Assembly (NCBI GenBank): GCA_963542625.1
Contig: CAUTXO010000044.1
Span: 1 to 12,977, forward strand
DNA length: 12,977 nucleotides
From: CAUTXO01 sp963542625
Lineage (GTDB): Bacteria > Campylobacterota > Campylobacteria > Campylobacterales > SZUA-545
Reading direction: 5' to 3'
Part shown: piece by piece, positions 1 to 5,840 of the stretch
Layout: each line of letters opens with the position of its first letter
How positions within the stretch are numbered: position 1 is the first letter of the stretch
Program-made: the position numbers and the translations under genes
The notes under the pieces: model-generated
Database searches by the model: none
What the model was told of the DNA's origin: nothing
Seen by the model: only the letters and a program-made list of their open reading frames with translations

Positions 1-9
1 TGTTTTGTC

Positions 10-228
10 TTAGGGGGAAGGGGGCCCCAATTGCTACGTCACGGCTCCCGTTCCCCTTTGAACCCACAACCCCCCGACAACGCTTTTTAATGGTGCATAG
101 CTACGCTATGCAAATTAGAAAAATAAATTGCATAGCCTTTGGCTATGCCCCTTAAGAAGCGTGCTGGGGTTTAGGGGGTATGGGGGCAAAGGGCGTGGTG
201 GCTCGCAACTTGACCCCCTTCCCCCTAA
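10..228. repeat. Large imperfect palindrome of G/C-run hairpins
   Basis: The outer arms are a perfect 15-bp inverted repeat: TTAGGGGGAAGGGGG at 10-24 and its complement at 214-228. Weaker similarity continues inward: AATTGC near 29-34 faces GCAACTT near 205-211, and CGCTTTTTAA at 81-90 faces TTAAGAAGCG at 152-161. The centre holds two small hairpins. GCATAG pairs with CTATGC across a 5-nt loop at 95-111, and GCATAGCC pairs with GGCTATGC across TTT at 130-148. Each half is also a hairpin of its own (10 to about 57, and 171-228), so the element may be two inverted copies of one unit. The hairpin at 12790-12869 is related. No transposase is visible. A non-autonomous mobile element (MITE) or a structured intergenic repeat are both possible. 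Confidence 0.7.
166..193 (+). other. Canonical G-quadruplex motif
   Basis: Four G-runs of 4, 5, 5 and 3 bases lie at 166-169, 174-178, 182-186 and 191-193. They are separated by loops TTTA, TAT and CAAA. This fits the standard G3+N1-7 rule with short loops, so folding on the plus strand is plausible. It competes with the hairpin in which 171-186 pairs with the C-rich arm at 214-228. A function is not shown. Confidence 0.6.
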
Positions 229-554
229 TTTAAAAAAAGAAAAAGCACCGCGCAGGGGTAAGATCTTATGGGTGCAAGATCTTACTCTGGCGGAGCACCA
301 AAGATCTTACGCGGCGAGCATAAAATCTCAAGCAGAACGCCAAAGATATTGCGCGCACGGGGGGGCAAATGCAAGCAAGATTTTACGTAAGAGCGCGGCG
401 CGGGGGTAAGATCTTGCGGGCGTGTTTGGCTTTGCTTGCACGTTTTTGGCTGGATCTTGATAGCTTTAGTGGAGCTGGCAGCATAGCAGATCTAGTGGCT
501 AAATGGTTTTGATGGCATAGCCGGTGGAGCGGTTGAGCTGGTGCGCTTTAGCGC
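229..554. repeat. Gene-free tract with AGATCT repeat island
   Basis: No credible gene is seen here. A 93-codon plus-strand frame (128-409) crosses the palindrome and these repeats and has no recognisable domain. AGATCT occurs at 261, 277, 302, 409 and 488, mostly inside a longer palindromic context such as GTAAGATCTTA. The segment GCGCaGGGGTAAGATCTT near 251 recurs with one change near 399. A near-copy, GGATCTTGA, lies at 452-460. The T-poor 3' flank of the minus-strand Fur-family gene falls in this tract, and I see no clear terminator. A tiny GCGCT-TT-AGCGC hairpin at 543-554 lacks a T run. Confidence 0.6.
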
Positions 555-962
555 CTAGTGTTTTTCCAAACAGTCTTTGCAAACGTAGTTGATGTTTAGC
601 TCAATGCCGCTGATTTTGCCGTCGATTTTTAAGAAAAAGCCTTTCAGGGCGTCGCTTTCTAGCGGGTAATCTTCTATTTTTTTGCATTTGTTGCAAATTA
701 GGTGGGCGTGCTCTTTTTTTGTGAGCTCATAAACGTTCTTGCTTTTTTGCGTTTTGACTTCCGTTAAAATCCGCTTGGAGACCATATCGGACAGGTTTCT
801 ATAAAGCGTCGCAAGCGCCATTGTGGGAAATTTTTTTTTGATTTTCTCAAAAAGGCTATCAAGATCTATATGCCCGGCGCTGTGAATTTCATCTAGGATC
901 ACAAGCCGTTGGTGCGTTGCCTTTAGGTTGTGTTGCTTCAAAATATTCTCAAAATGCGTCAT
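555..962 (-). CDS. Fur-family metal-dependent repressor, PerR-like
   Basis: A 135-residue protein of normal Fur/PerR length. The N-terminal winged helix (about 1-80) carries the recognition-helix signature LATLYRNL (50-57). The C-terminal dimerisation domain has two CxxC pairs (C90/C93 and C128/C131), the usual structural zinc site. Aligned by eye with Bacillus PerR, the regulatory metal ligands are H31, E79, H85, H87 and D98. D98 matches PerR Asp104, the residue associated with peroxide sensing, while E79 replaces Asp85. Family membership is therefore firm; the choice of iron or peroxide is open. It probably represses metal uptake or oxidative-stress genes as a dimer on an inverted repeat. 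The gene is divergent from lptA, with a TATAAT box at 983-988 read on the minus strand. The ATG start gives a typical N-terminus (KATHQR motif at 14-19). Confidence 0.9.
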   Translation of the reverse strand: MTHFENILKQHNLKATHQRLVILDEIHSAGHIDLDSLFEKIKKKFPTMALATLYRNLSDMVSKRILTEVKTQKSKNVYELTKKEHAHLICNKCKKIEDYPLESDALKGFFLKIDGKISGIELNINYVCKDCLEKH

Positions 963-982
963 TTTGGCGTCCTTGCGCGCTG

Positions 983-988
983 ATTATA
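983..988 (-). promoter_or_regulatory. -10 box of the Fur-family gene
   Basis: A perfect TATAAT on the minus strand, 20 bp upstream of the start codon. No good -35 is seen, which is usual for Campylobacter sigma-70 promoters; the place where it would lie is taken by the palindrome at 999-1018. Confidence 0.6.
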
Positions 989-998
989 ACATTTCTAT

Positions 999-1018
999 TT
1001 AATAAAAATTCTTATTAA
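999..1018. promoter_or_regulatory. Candidate Fur/PerR-type operator
   Basis: TTAATAA (999-1005) and TTATTAA (1012-1018) are exact reverse complements around a central AAATTC, so 9 of 10 pairs match over 20 bp. Its AT-rich inverted form resembles Fur-family boxes. It sits exactly 10 bp from each divergent -10 box, over both -35 positions. Binding would block both the repressor gene and the lptA operon. That the neighbouring repressor binds here is inference. Confidence 0.45.
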
Positions 1019-1028
1019 GGCCGGGCTT

Positions 1029-1034
1029 TATAAT
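1029..1034 (+). promoter_or_regulatory. -10 box of the lptA operon
   Basis: A perfect TATAAT, 42 bp upstream of the lptA start codon. It is the only strong promoter-like element I see before the gap after mrdA, so it may drive the whole run to 5241. Confidence 0.55.
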
Positions 1035-1076
1035 TTAGCTGTTAAAATAACGCGCAATTTAACTAAGAGCCTGCCG

Positions 1077-1547
1077 ATGAAACTTTTTTTGATTTTTTTG
1101 TGGTTTGCGTGCGCCGCTTTTGGCGAGAAGGTGGAAATTAACGCGGATTTTGTAACGGCAAACAACAACAAGGGCGTAACGGATTTTAAAGGAAACGTCG
1201 TCATCACGAAAAACAAAGACATTATGAAAGCTGACACCGTGCGCGTTTTTATGAATGAAGCCAAAGAAATTCAAAAGATCTTTGCCTTTGGCAACGCGTC
1301 TTTTTACGTGGTGACGGACAAAAATCAAGTGTTTCAAGGCACATCGAAAAATTTTACGTATTATCCGGACAAAAAAGAGATTGTTTTAACCGGCGACGCA
1401 ATGGTGGAGGACGTCTTAAACGCCCGCAAACTCTTTGGTGAAGAGATTGTATTTGATGAAAACACGCAGCTTGCAAACGTCAGGGGCAAAGAAAAGGAGC
1501 CCGTAAAGGTCATTTTTGATATTCCAGACAAAAAAGACGGCAAATGA
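1077..1547 (+). CDS. lptA: LPS transport periplasmic protein LptA (OstA family)
   Basis: A 156-residue exported protein. Residues 1-16 form a short signal peptide (lysine at 2, hydrophobic FLIFLWFACAAF, then a small-residue cleavage region before EKVEI). The mature part shows the OstA/LptA beta-jellyroll pattern: INADFVTANN followed by FKGNVVITKNKDIMKADTV, and later KNFTYYPDKKEIVLTGDA. In this family LptA bridges the inner-membrane LptBFGC complex and outer-membrane LptD, carrying lipopolysaccharide or lipooligosaccharide across the periplasm. It is the first gene of the operon; a weak AAGAG at 1065-1069 precedes the ATG. Its TGA overlaps the engB ATG (ATGA), as expected for coupled translation. 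The lptA-engB pairing also occurs in C. jejuni (recalled, not checked). Confidence 0.88.
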   Translation: MKLFLIFLWFACAAFGEKVEINADFVTANNNKGVTDFKGNVVITKNKDIMKADTVRVFMNEAKEIQKIFAFGNASFYVVTDKNQVFQGTSKNFTYYPDKKEIVLTGDAMVEDVLNARKLFGEEIVFDENTQLANVRGKEKEPVKVIFDIPDKKDGK

Positions 1548-2137
1548 TCCACTTCCAAGGGCGCTTTATAACCTCCGCCGTTTCTTTAAAAGACGCGCCG
1601 CCGCAAGATCTTGCAGAAGTGGCGTTTTTGGGCCGCAGCAACGTTGGCAAAAGCTCGCTAATTAATGCGCTCCTAGAGCAAAAAAACCTTGCCAAATCGT
1701 CATCAACACCTGGCAAAACGCGGCTGATTAATTTTTTTGGCGTTGTTTGCGCGGGCGAAATGCCGAAAAACTTCCGCTTTGTGGATCTGCCGGGCTTTGG
1801 TTACGCAAAGGTTTCAAAGGCGCAAAAGGAGCTTTGGGAGAAAAACTTGACCGCTTTTTTGCTTAAGCGCACCGCCATCAAGATCTTTTTGTACTTGATA
1901 GACGCTAGGCACCCGGGGCTTGAAACCGACCAAAACGTGCGCGAATTTTTGCAAAGCATTTGCCGCCCGGATCAAGTAATAGCCACCATTTACACAAAAA
2001 CGGACAAGCTAACAAAGGCGCAAGCGGGGCAGCTTTTAGGCGTAGGCGCGATGAAAATTAGCAGCACATCAAAAACCGGCATAAACGAGCTTAGGCAATA
2101 CATCTTAGACCGGCTTTTTAAAGACGGCGGGCAATGA
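1544..2137 (+). CDS. engB: Ribosome-biogenesis GTPase EngB (YsxC/YihA)
   Basis: A 197-residue TrmE-Era-EngA-EngB-type GTPase, the usual size for EngB. G-motifs are in order: G1 GRSNVGKSS (30-38), a conserved STPGKT stretch carrying the G2 threonine, G3 DLPGFGYAK, G4 TKTDK (family form of NKxD) and a G5-like SSTSKTG. It acts in the cytoplasm in late assembly of the large ribosomal subunit and is essential in several bacteria. The start is fixed by the ATGA overlap with lptA and by the family's usual N-terminus, a short strand before G1. The gene ends in another ATGA overlap with the acetyltransferase. Confidence 0.95.
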   Translation: MIHFQGRFITSAVSLKDAPPQDLAEVAFLGRSNVGKSSLINALLEQKNLAKSSSTPGKTRLINFFGVVCAGEMPKNFRFVDLPGFGYAKVSKAQKELWEKNLTAFLLKRTAIKIFLYLIDARHPGLETDQNVREFLQSICRPDQVIATIYTKTDKLTKAQAGQLLGVGAMKISSTSKTGINELRQYILDRLFKDGGQ

Positions 2138-2595
2138 ATTTACGCTTTGAAAAGGCGCGGCTAGCGGACATTCCGCAAATGCAAGCGATGGTGCAAGAAT
2201 ACGTTAAAAACGACATTATCCTTTTTAGAAGCGACGATGAAATCGCCAACGCCATTAGATCCTATACGCTAGCAAAAAGCGGCGATGAGCTTGTGGGCTT
2301 TAGCGCCTTGCATATTTTTTCCGCGAATTTGGCTGAAATTAGAATGCTTGTTGTGCGCCCGGGCTACCAAAAAATGGGCGTGGGCAGGCAGGTTGTGGGC
2401 GAGCTTTTAAAAGAAGCGCGCGCGCTTGGCTTGAAAAAAATTCTGGCGCTAACCTACGCGACGGATTTTTTCGTAAAACTTGGATTTTACGTGGTGCAAA
2501 AGCGCGACATACCAGAAGCCAAAGTTTGGGAGGATTGCATAAAATGCAAGAGATTTCCCGAGTGCGGCGAGGTCTCTCTTATGATGGATCTTTGA
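2134..2595 (+). CDS. GNAT N-acetyltransferase, probable short-form N-acetylglutamate synthase
   Basis: A 153-residue GNAT-fold protein. The acetyl-CoA loop is RPGYQKMGVGRQVV (fitting Q/R-x-x-G-x-G/A), preceded by the strand AEIRMLVV. The C-terminal stretch WEDCIKCKRFPECGEVSLMM, with its CxxC pair and FPxCxE, resembles the short N-acetylglutamate synthases of the mycobacterial Rv2747 type, which make the first committed intermediate of arginine synthesis. GNAT membership is strong; the substrate is inferred from that tail alone. It overlaps engB by ATGA. Its own stop overlaps the next open frame as TGATG (2593-2597). No arginine genes lie in the window, so the neighbourhood neither supports nor excludes that role. 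Confidence 0.8.
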   Translation: MNLRFEKARLADIPQMQAMVQEYVKNDIILFRSDDEIANAIRSYTLAKSGDELVGFSALHIFSANLAEIRMLVVRPGYQKMGVGRQVVGELLKEARALGLKKILALTYATDFFVKLGFYVVQKRDIPEAKVWEDCIKCKRFPECGEVSLMMDL

Positions 2596-3005
2596 TGTTT
2601 GGCGCGGCGGTTTTTTTAGGGCTTGCGTGCGGGATCTTTGGCGCTAGATCTTGTGCGGATCTTGAGAGCAGATCTAGTAAAGATCTTGACGGCTGGCGCA
2701 AGATCTTGGGAACAAGATCTTGCGTGGATCTTGGTGGCGTGCGCGGGATCTTGGGCGCAGATCTAGTAAAGATCTTGACGGCTAGCTCAAGATCTTGGGC
2801 GTTAGATCTGACGCGGATTTTTGGCTCAAGATCTTGTGTAGATCTTGGTGCGAGTGGTAAGGCGTTTAAGATCTTGGGTGTGCAGGATCTCGTGGATCTT
2901 TGGCGGGGGATCTTTGGCACTAGATCTTGTGCGGATATTGGTGGCGTGCGGGGGATCTTTGGCGCAAGACTTGCCGCGGTGCGGATTAGTGGTGCTATAA
3001 AATGA
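2595..3005 (+). CDS. Repeat-built open frame of uncertain status between GNAT and MreD-like genes
   Basis: 136 codons made almost wholly of the AGATCT-rich island. I recognise no family. Residues 1-17 (MFGAAVFLGLACGIFGA) are hydrophobic and signal-like. The rest is a degenerate protein repeat, with copies such as GTRSCVDLGGVRGILGA and GTRSCADIGGVRGIFGA, rich in R, G, L and D and with recurrent Cys. Its start overlaps the GNAT stop (TGATG) and its stop overlaps the MreD-like start (ATGA at 3002-3005), so it fills the gap in the same coupled style as its neighbours. Against a real gene: no ribosome-binding site is seen, the minus strand is also open (2579-3040), and the repeat is a DNA-level motif. 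It may be a spacer kept open so that translation shields the downstream mRNA. Confidence 0.35.
   Translation: MFGAAVFLGLACGIFGARSCADLESRSSKDLDGWRKILGTRSCVDLGGVRGILGADLVKILTASSRSWALDLTRIFGSRSCVDLGASGKAFKILGVQDLVDLWRGIFGTRSCADIGGVRGIFGARLAAVRISGAIK
2632..2975. repeat. AGATCT/GGATCT repeat island inside the operon
   Basis: I count 13 AGATCT in under 300 bp (2646, 2670, 2681, 2701, 2715, 2759, 2770, 2790, 2804, 2829, 2840, 2869, 2922), plus about eight GGATCT, mostly as GATCTTG or GATCTTTG. Larger units are nested in it. A 43-bp direct repeat at 2668-2710 and 2757-2799 differs at two bases and lies 89 bp apart. A roughly 57-bp unit at about 2709-2764 recurs more diverged at about 2915-2970. There are no unique spacers of constant length, so this is not CRISPR. 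Growth by duplication or slippage is the simplest reading. Confidence 0.85.
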
Positions 3006-3451
3006 AAGCAAACATCGCAAAATACAAGCACGCGGCGCAAACGGCGGCGATTTTTGCCGTGATTATTTTCTTTGGTTTAATCGCCACCGTGTATCCGTTT
3101 TTGCCACCATTGTTTGGCTTTATGATGGCATTGCTCGTTGCCACGGATAAAAAATACTTCATTCCTATTCTGATTTTTTTGCTGTTTTTTGAGGCGCAAC
3201 ACAATCTCGTCATCTTTTCAAGCTGGTTTTTCGTGTATTTTTACCGGCGTTTTGTGCTTAGCATTTTGAACCACTTGCTTGTTTGCCGCGTTTGCATAAT
3301 CTCCCTTACGGTGGTGCTTTCTTACTTGCTTTATTACTTTTTTAATTACGTTTTTTACTTTATTTTGGGCGAGGGGTTCATCGGCATTGATTGGTCGATT
3401 TTGCTTTCATATATTGCGGCAGAAGTGGTGCTAGCGGTGCTTTTCATATGA
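3002..3451 (+). CDS. MreD-like integral membrane protein
   Basis: 149 residues, very hydrophobic, with four to five predicted membrane segments: about 13-30 (TAAIFAVIIFFGLIATVY), 35-47, 51-64, 94-119 and 130-149. The N-terminus is short and basic (MKANIAKYKHAA). Rod-shape MreD proteins are small membrane proteins encoded next to the PBP2 gene, and this gene directly precedes mrdA and overlaps it by ATGA. C. jejuni has a membrane-protein gene at the same place (Cj0651, from memory). The MreD role in guiding peptidoglycan synthesis is inferred from topology and position; sequence similarity I can judge by eye is low. No Shine-Dalgarno is seen, so the ATGA overlap with the upstream open frame may matter for its translation. 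Confidence 0.65.
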   Translation: MKANIAKYKHAAQTAAIFAVIIFFGLIATVYPFLPPLFGFMMALLVATDKKYFIPILIFLLFFEAQHNLVIFSSWFFVYFYRRFVLSILNHLLVCRVCIISLTVVLSYLLYYFFNYVFYFILGEGFIGIDWSILLSYIAAEVVLAVLFI

Positions 3452-5241
3452 TGCGGCTTAGGTTTTTAACGGTTTTTTTCATTCTTGTGTGGGTGGTGAT
3501 TGTTAGCCGCATTTATTACATCACAGTAAAATCCAACGAGCTTTACGAAAAACTTGCCATTAAAAACACGATAAAACAAGAGCCGATTATCCCCGTGCGC
3601 GGGATTATTTACGACGCGAGAGGCGAACCGCTAGCCATTAACAAACTAGGCTTTAGCATAGAAATTGACCCGCACCTATCGAGCAAGAAAAAGGAGCAAA
3701 CGCTAGATGAGATCATTAGGTTTATTGTAGATGAGCTAGAGGGCTTTAGCTTTGATGAGCTCAAGGCGCTTTATAAAAAAATGGACTCGCCCTACCATCA
3801 CGACAACGTAGAAATCATTCCATTCGTTGGCTTTGATGAGTTCATCAGGCACTACACCAAAATCTCGCTCCAAGAGCACGTTAGCATAAGGCCTACGACG
3901 CTGCGGCATTATCCAAATGGCAACGTTGCCTCGCACGTTTTGGGGTATATGTCAAAGGCGGATAAATACGACCGCGACATTCCGCAAGAAACGCGCATTA
4001 TTGGCAACATCGGCAAGGCGGGGCTTGAAAAATACTACAACGAACAGCTCCAAGGCGAGCTAGGATACAGAAAGTATCAAGTCACGGCGTATAACGAAGA
4101 GATCCTAGAGCTACAAAGGAAAGAAGCCAGTTCTAATCAAGATCTAGGGCTGTATCTTGACATTCGTTTGCAGCGGTTAATCCACAAGATCTTTGACCAA
4201 AACAAAGCCGGCGCTGTGATTGTTATGGACGCGCTCACAGGCGGGATAATTGCCGCGGGGAGCTACCCAGAATACGACATAAACAAGTTTGTTACGGGGA
4301 TCTCGCCTAGCCAGTGGAAGGTGATGATAGAAGATTTTAATCATCCGTTTATCAATAAGCTTGTCAATTCGCTTTATCCGCCGGGATCTGTCATCAAGCC
4401 AAGCGTGGCGCTTGAATTTTTAGAGCACCCGTTTATAGACAGATTTACGGCGTTTGAATGCACGGGCACCTTTGAGTTTGGCAACCGCAATTTCAGGTGC
4501 TGGAAGCCAACCGGCCACGGTATGATCTCGCTTAGAAGATCCTTGACAGAAAGTTGCGATATCTACTACTACAAAGGCAGCCAAAAGGTAGGCATAAATA
4601 GCCTTACAAAAAAGCTAAAGGACTTTGGCTTTGGCGCGCTCACAGGCGTGGATTTGCCAAGCGAATTCGTCGGCATCGTCCCAAACAAAGAATGGAAGCT
4701 TGAGAAATACGGCAAGCCTTGGTTTGTGGGGGAGACTTTCATCACGGCAATCGGACAGGGGAGTTTTCTAGCATCTCCTATGCAAATTGCCGCAAACACG
4801 GCGCTCATTGCCACGGGAAAATTGCCGCGCCCATCGTTTGTAAAAACCTTTAGATCTAACCCCGTTAAGCCAAGCTTTAAAGAGCCCTTTACGCAAGCCA
4901 ATAAAAACAGCGTAGGTTTTGTCGTGCAGGCGCTAAAGGACGTAATCAACACGCCGCACGGCACGGCTAGTATGCATATTGACGCGCCGGTATTGGTGGC
5001 TGGCAAAACGGGCACGGCGCAGGTTATTAGCATTCCGCAAAGTGAAAAGCAGCGTATGAAAGAAAGCGAGCTAGAGTTTTACCACAGATCTCACGCGTGG
5101 CTGACGACCTTTGCGCCGGCAAATGATCCGCGCTATGTGGTAACGGTGCTTGTCGAGCACGGCGGGCACGGCGGGAGCGCAGCGGGGCCAATTGCTAGCC
5201 TTATTTATCAAAAGATGTATGAGCTTGGGTATTTTAAATAA
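3448..5241 (+). CDS. mrdA: Penicillin-binding protein 2, peptidoglycan transpeptidase
   Basis: A 597-residue class B PBP. One N-terminal membrane anchor (about 6-26) is followed by the PBP dimerisation domain: IPVRGIIYDARGEPLA is the typical opening, and GNIGKAGLEKYYNEQLQG the typical linker motif. The transpeptidase domain then shows all three active-site motifs: S314-V-I-K317 (SxxK, acylated serine), S369-C-D (SxN position, as usual in PBP2) and K520-T-G-T (KTGT). It cross-links peptidoglycan during cell elongation, working with MreD/RodA, and is a beta-lactam target. The frame is open upstream to 3391, but ATG 3448 (or 3451, directly next) gives the standard short cytoplasmic tail MMRLRF and overlaps the MreD-like stop. 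The AGATCT hexamer occurs four times inside it. Confidence 0.95.
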   Translation: MMRLRFLTVFFILVWVVIVSRIYYITVKSNELYEKLAIKNTIKQEPIIPVRGIIYDARGEPLAINKLGFSIEIDPHLSSKKKEQTLDEIIRFIVDELEGFSFDELKALYKKMDSPYHHDNVEIIPFVGFDEFIRHYTKISLQEHVSIRPTTLRHYPNGNVASHVLGYMSKADKYDRDIPQETRIIGNIGKAGLEKYYNEQLQGELGYRKYQVTAYNEEILELQRKEASSNQDLGLYLDIRLQRLIHKIFDQNKAGAVIVMDALTGGIIAAGSYPEYDINKFVTGISPSQWKVMIEDFNHPFINKLVNSLYPPGSVIKPSVALEFLEHPFIDRFTAFECTGTFEFGNRNFRCWKPTGHGMISLRRSLTESCDIYYYKGSQKVGINSLTKKLKDFGFGALTGVDLPSEFVGIVPNKEWKLEKYGKPWFVGETFITAIGQGSFLASPMQIAANTALIATGKLPRPSFVKTFRSNPVKPSFKEPFTQANKNSVGFVVQALKDVINTPHGTASMHIDAPVLVAGKTGTAQVISIPQSEKQRMKESELEFYHRSHAWLTTFAPANDPRYVVTVLVEHGGHGGSAAGPIASLIYQKMYELGYFK

Positions 5242-5360
5242 GGCGCGGCGGCGCGGGTGGGGCTTAGCACGGGCAAAAAATTCGCACGCGTGGGGCACTA
5301 AAAGCGTGCGTGCGTGCGCGGCGCTTAGCGCAGCGGGCGGCTTGGCGTTAAACGTTTTAA

Positions 5361-5381
5361 TGTTAATATTCAAAAGAAAGG
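5361..5381 (+). promoter_or_regulatory. Possible extended -10 and ribosome-binding site before aroQ
   Basis: The 146-bp gap after mrdA is GC-rich, then turns AT-rich near 5347. TGTTAATAT at 5361-5369 fits an extended -10 (TGnTAnnnT). GAAAGG at 5376-5381 is a fair Shine-Dalgarno six bases before the aroQ ATG. The -10 would place the transcript start close to the Shine-Dalgarno, giving a very short leader, so the promoter part is weak. No clear mrdA terminator is seen. Confidence 0.35.
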
Positions 5382-5387
5382 CAAAAA

Positions 5388-5840
5388 ATGAAAATCAGCG
5401 TAATTCAAGGCCCAAACTTAAACATTTTAGGCCACAGAGAGAACAATTTATACGGCACGATGACCATAGATGCCATTCACGAGCAAATGCAAAAAACAGC
5501 AGGCGCAGCGGGGCTTGAGATTGAATTTTTTCAGTCAAATTTAGAAGGCGAGCTTGTTGATAAGATCCAAGAATGCCTAGGCGACGCGGATATTATCATC
5601 ATTAATCCAGCCGCTTACACACATACGTCCGTGGCAATTAGAGACGCCCTGCTTGGCGTGCAGATCCCAGCCATTGAAGTGCATATAACAAACCCGCAAA
5701 AACGCGAGAATTTTAGAAAAAAATCCTTTATTAGCGACGTTTGCATAGGCACAATCAGCGGCTTTGGCCCCTTTACGTATCATCTTGCGATGATAGCCGC
5801 CATTCAAATTGCGGGCGAAATTCAAAAAAGCAAAAAATGA
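5388..5840 (+). CDS. aroQ: Type II 3-dehydroquinate dehydratase
   Basis: 150 residues, the usual length. It converts 3-dehydroquinate to 3-dehydroshikimate in the shikimate pathway as a cytoplasmic dodecamer. Visible signatures are GPNLN (8-12), the flexible-lid arginine R17 and catalytic tyrosine Y22 (LYGT), N73 in INPAAYTHTS, catalytic histidine H99 in EVHITNP, R110 in RENFRKKS, and the closing GTISGFGPFTY. No key residue is missing. The start is set by GAAAGG six bases upstream and by the conserved N-terminal strand. The TGA overlaps the pepQ ATG (ATGA). It contains no AGATCT. Confidence 0.97.
   Translation: MKISVIQGPNLNILGHRENNLYGTMTIDAIHEQMQKTAGAAGLEIEFFQSNLEGELVDKIQECLGDADIIIINPAAYTHTSVAIRDALLGVQIPAIEVHITNPQKRENFRKKSFISDVCIGTISGFGPFTYHLAMIAAIQIAGEIQKSKK

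Noticed and set aside
128..409. 93-codon plus-strand open frame
   Set aside because: It runs through the palindrome and AGATCT repeats, has no domain, no ribosome-binding site and repeat-driven composition.
2632..2975. CRISPR-like array
   Set aside because: Repeats are short, degenerate and irregularly spaced, spacers are themselves repeat-derived, and no cas genes are present.
2579..3040. 153-codon minus-strand frame across the middle island
   Set aside because: The near-palindromic AGATCT repeat leaves both strands open. This strand overlaps coding starts of neighbours and has no coupled or promoter context.
3391..3447. Upstream extension of mrdA
   Set aside because: It is the MreD-like gene read in another frame; ATG 3448/3451 gives the normal short cytoplasmic tail before the membrane anchor.
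5150..5518. 122-codon plus-strand frame spanning mrdA end and aroQ start
   Set aside because: It is an out-of-frame shadow over two well-supported genes and GC-rich spacer.
5741..5836. Upstream extension of pepQ
   Set aside because: The extra residues are aroQ read in another frame; ATG 5837 overlaps the aroQ stop and begins a normal M24 N-terminus.
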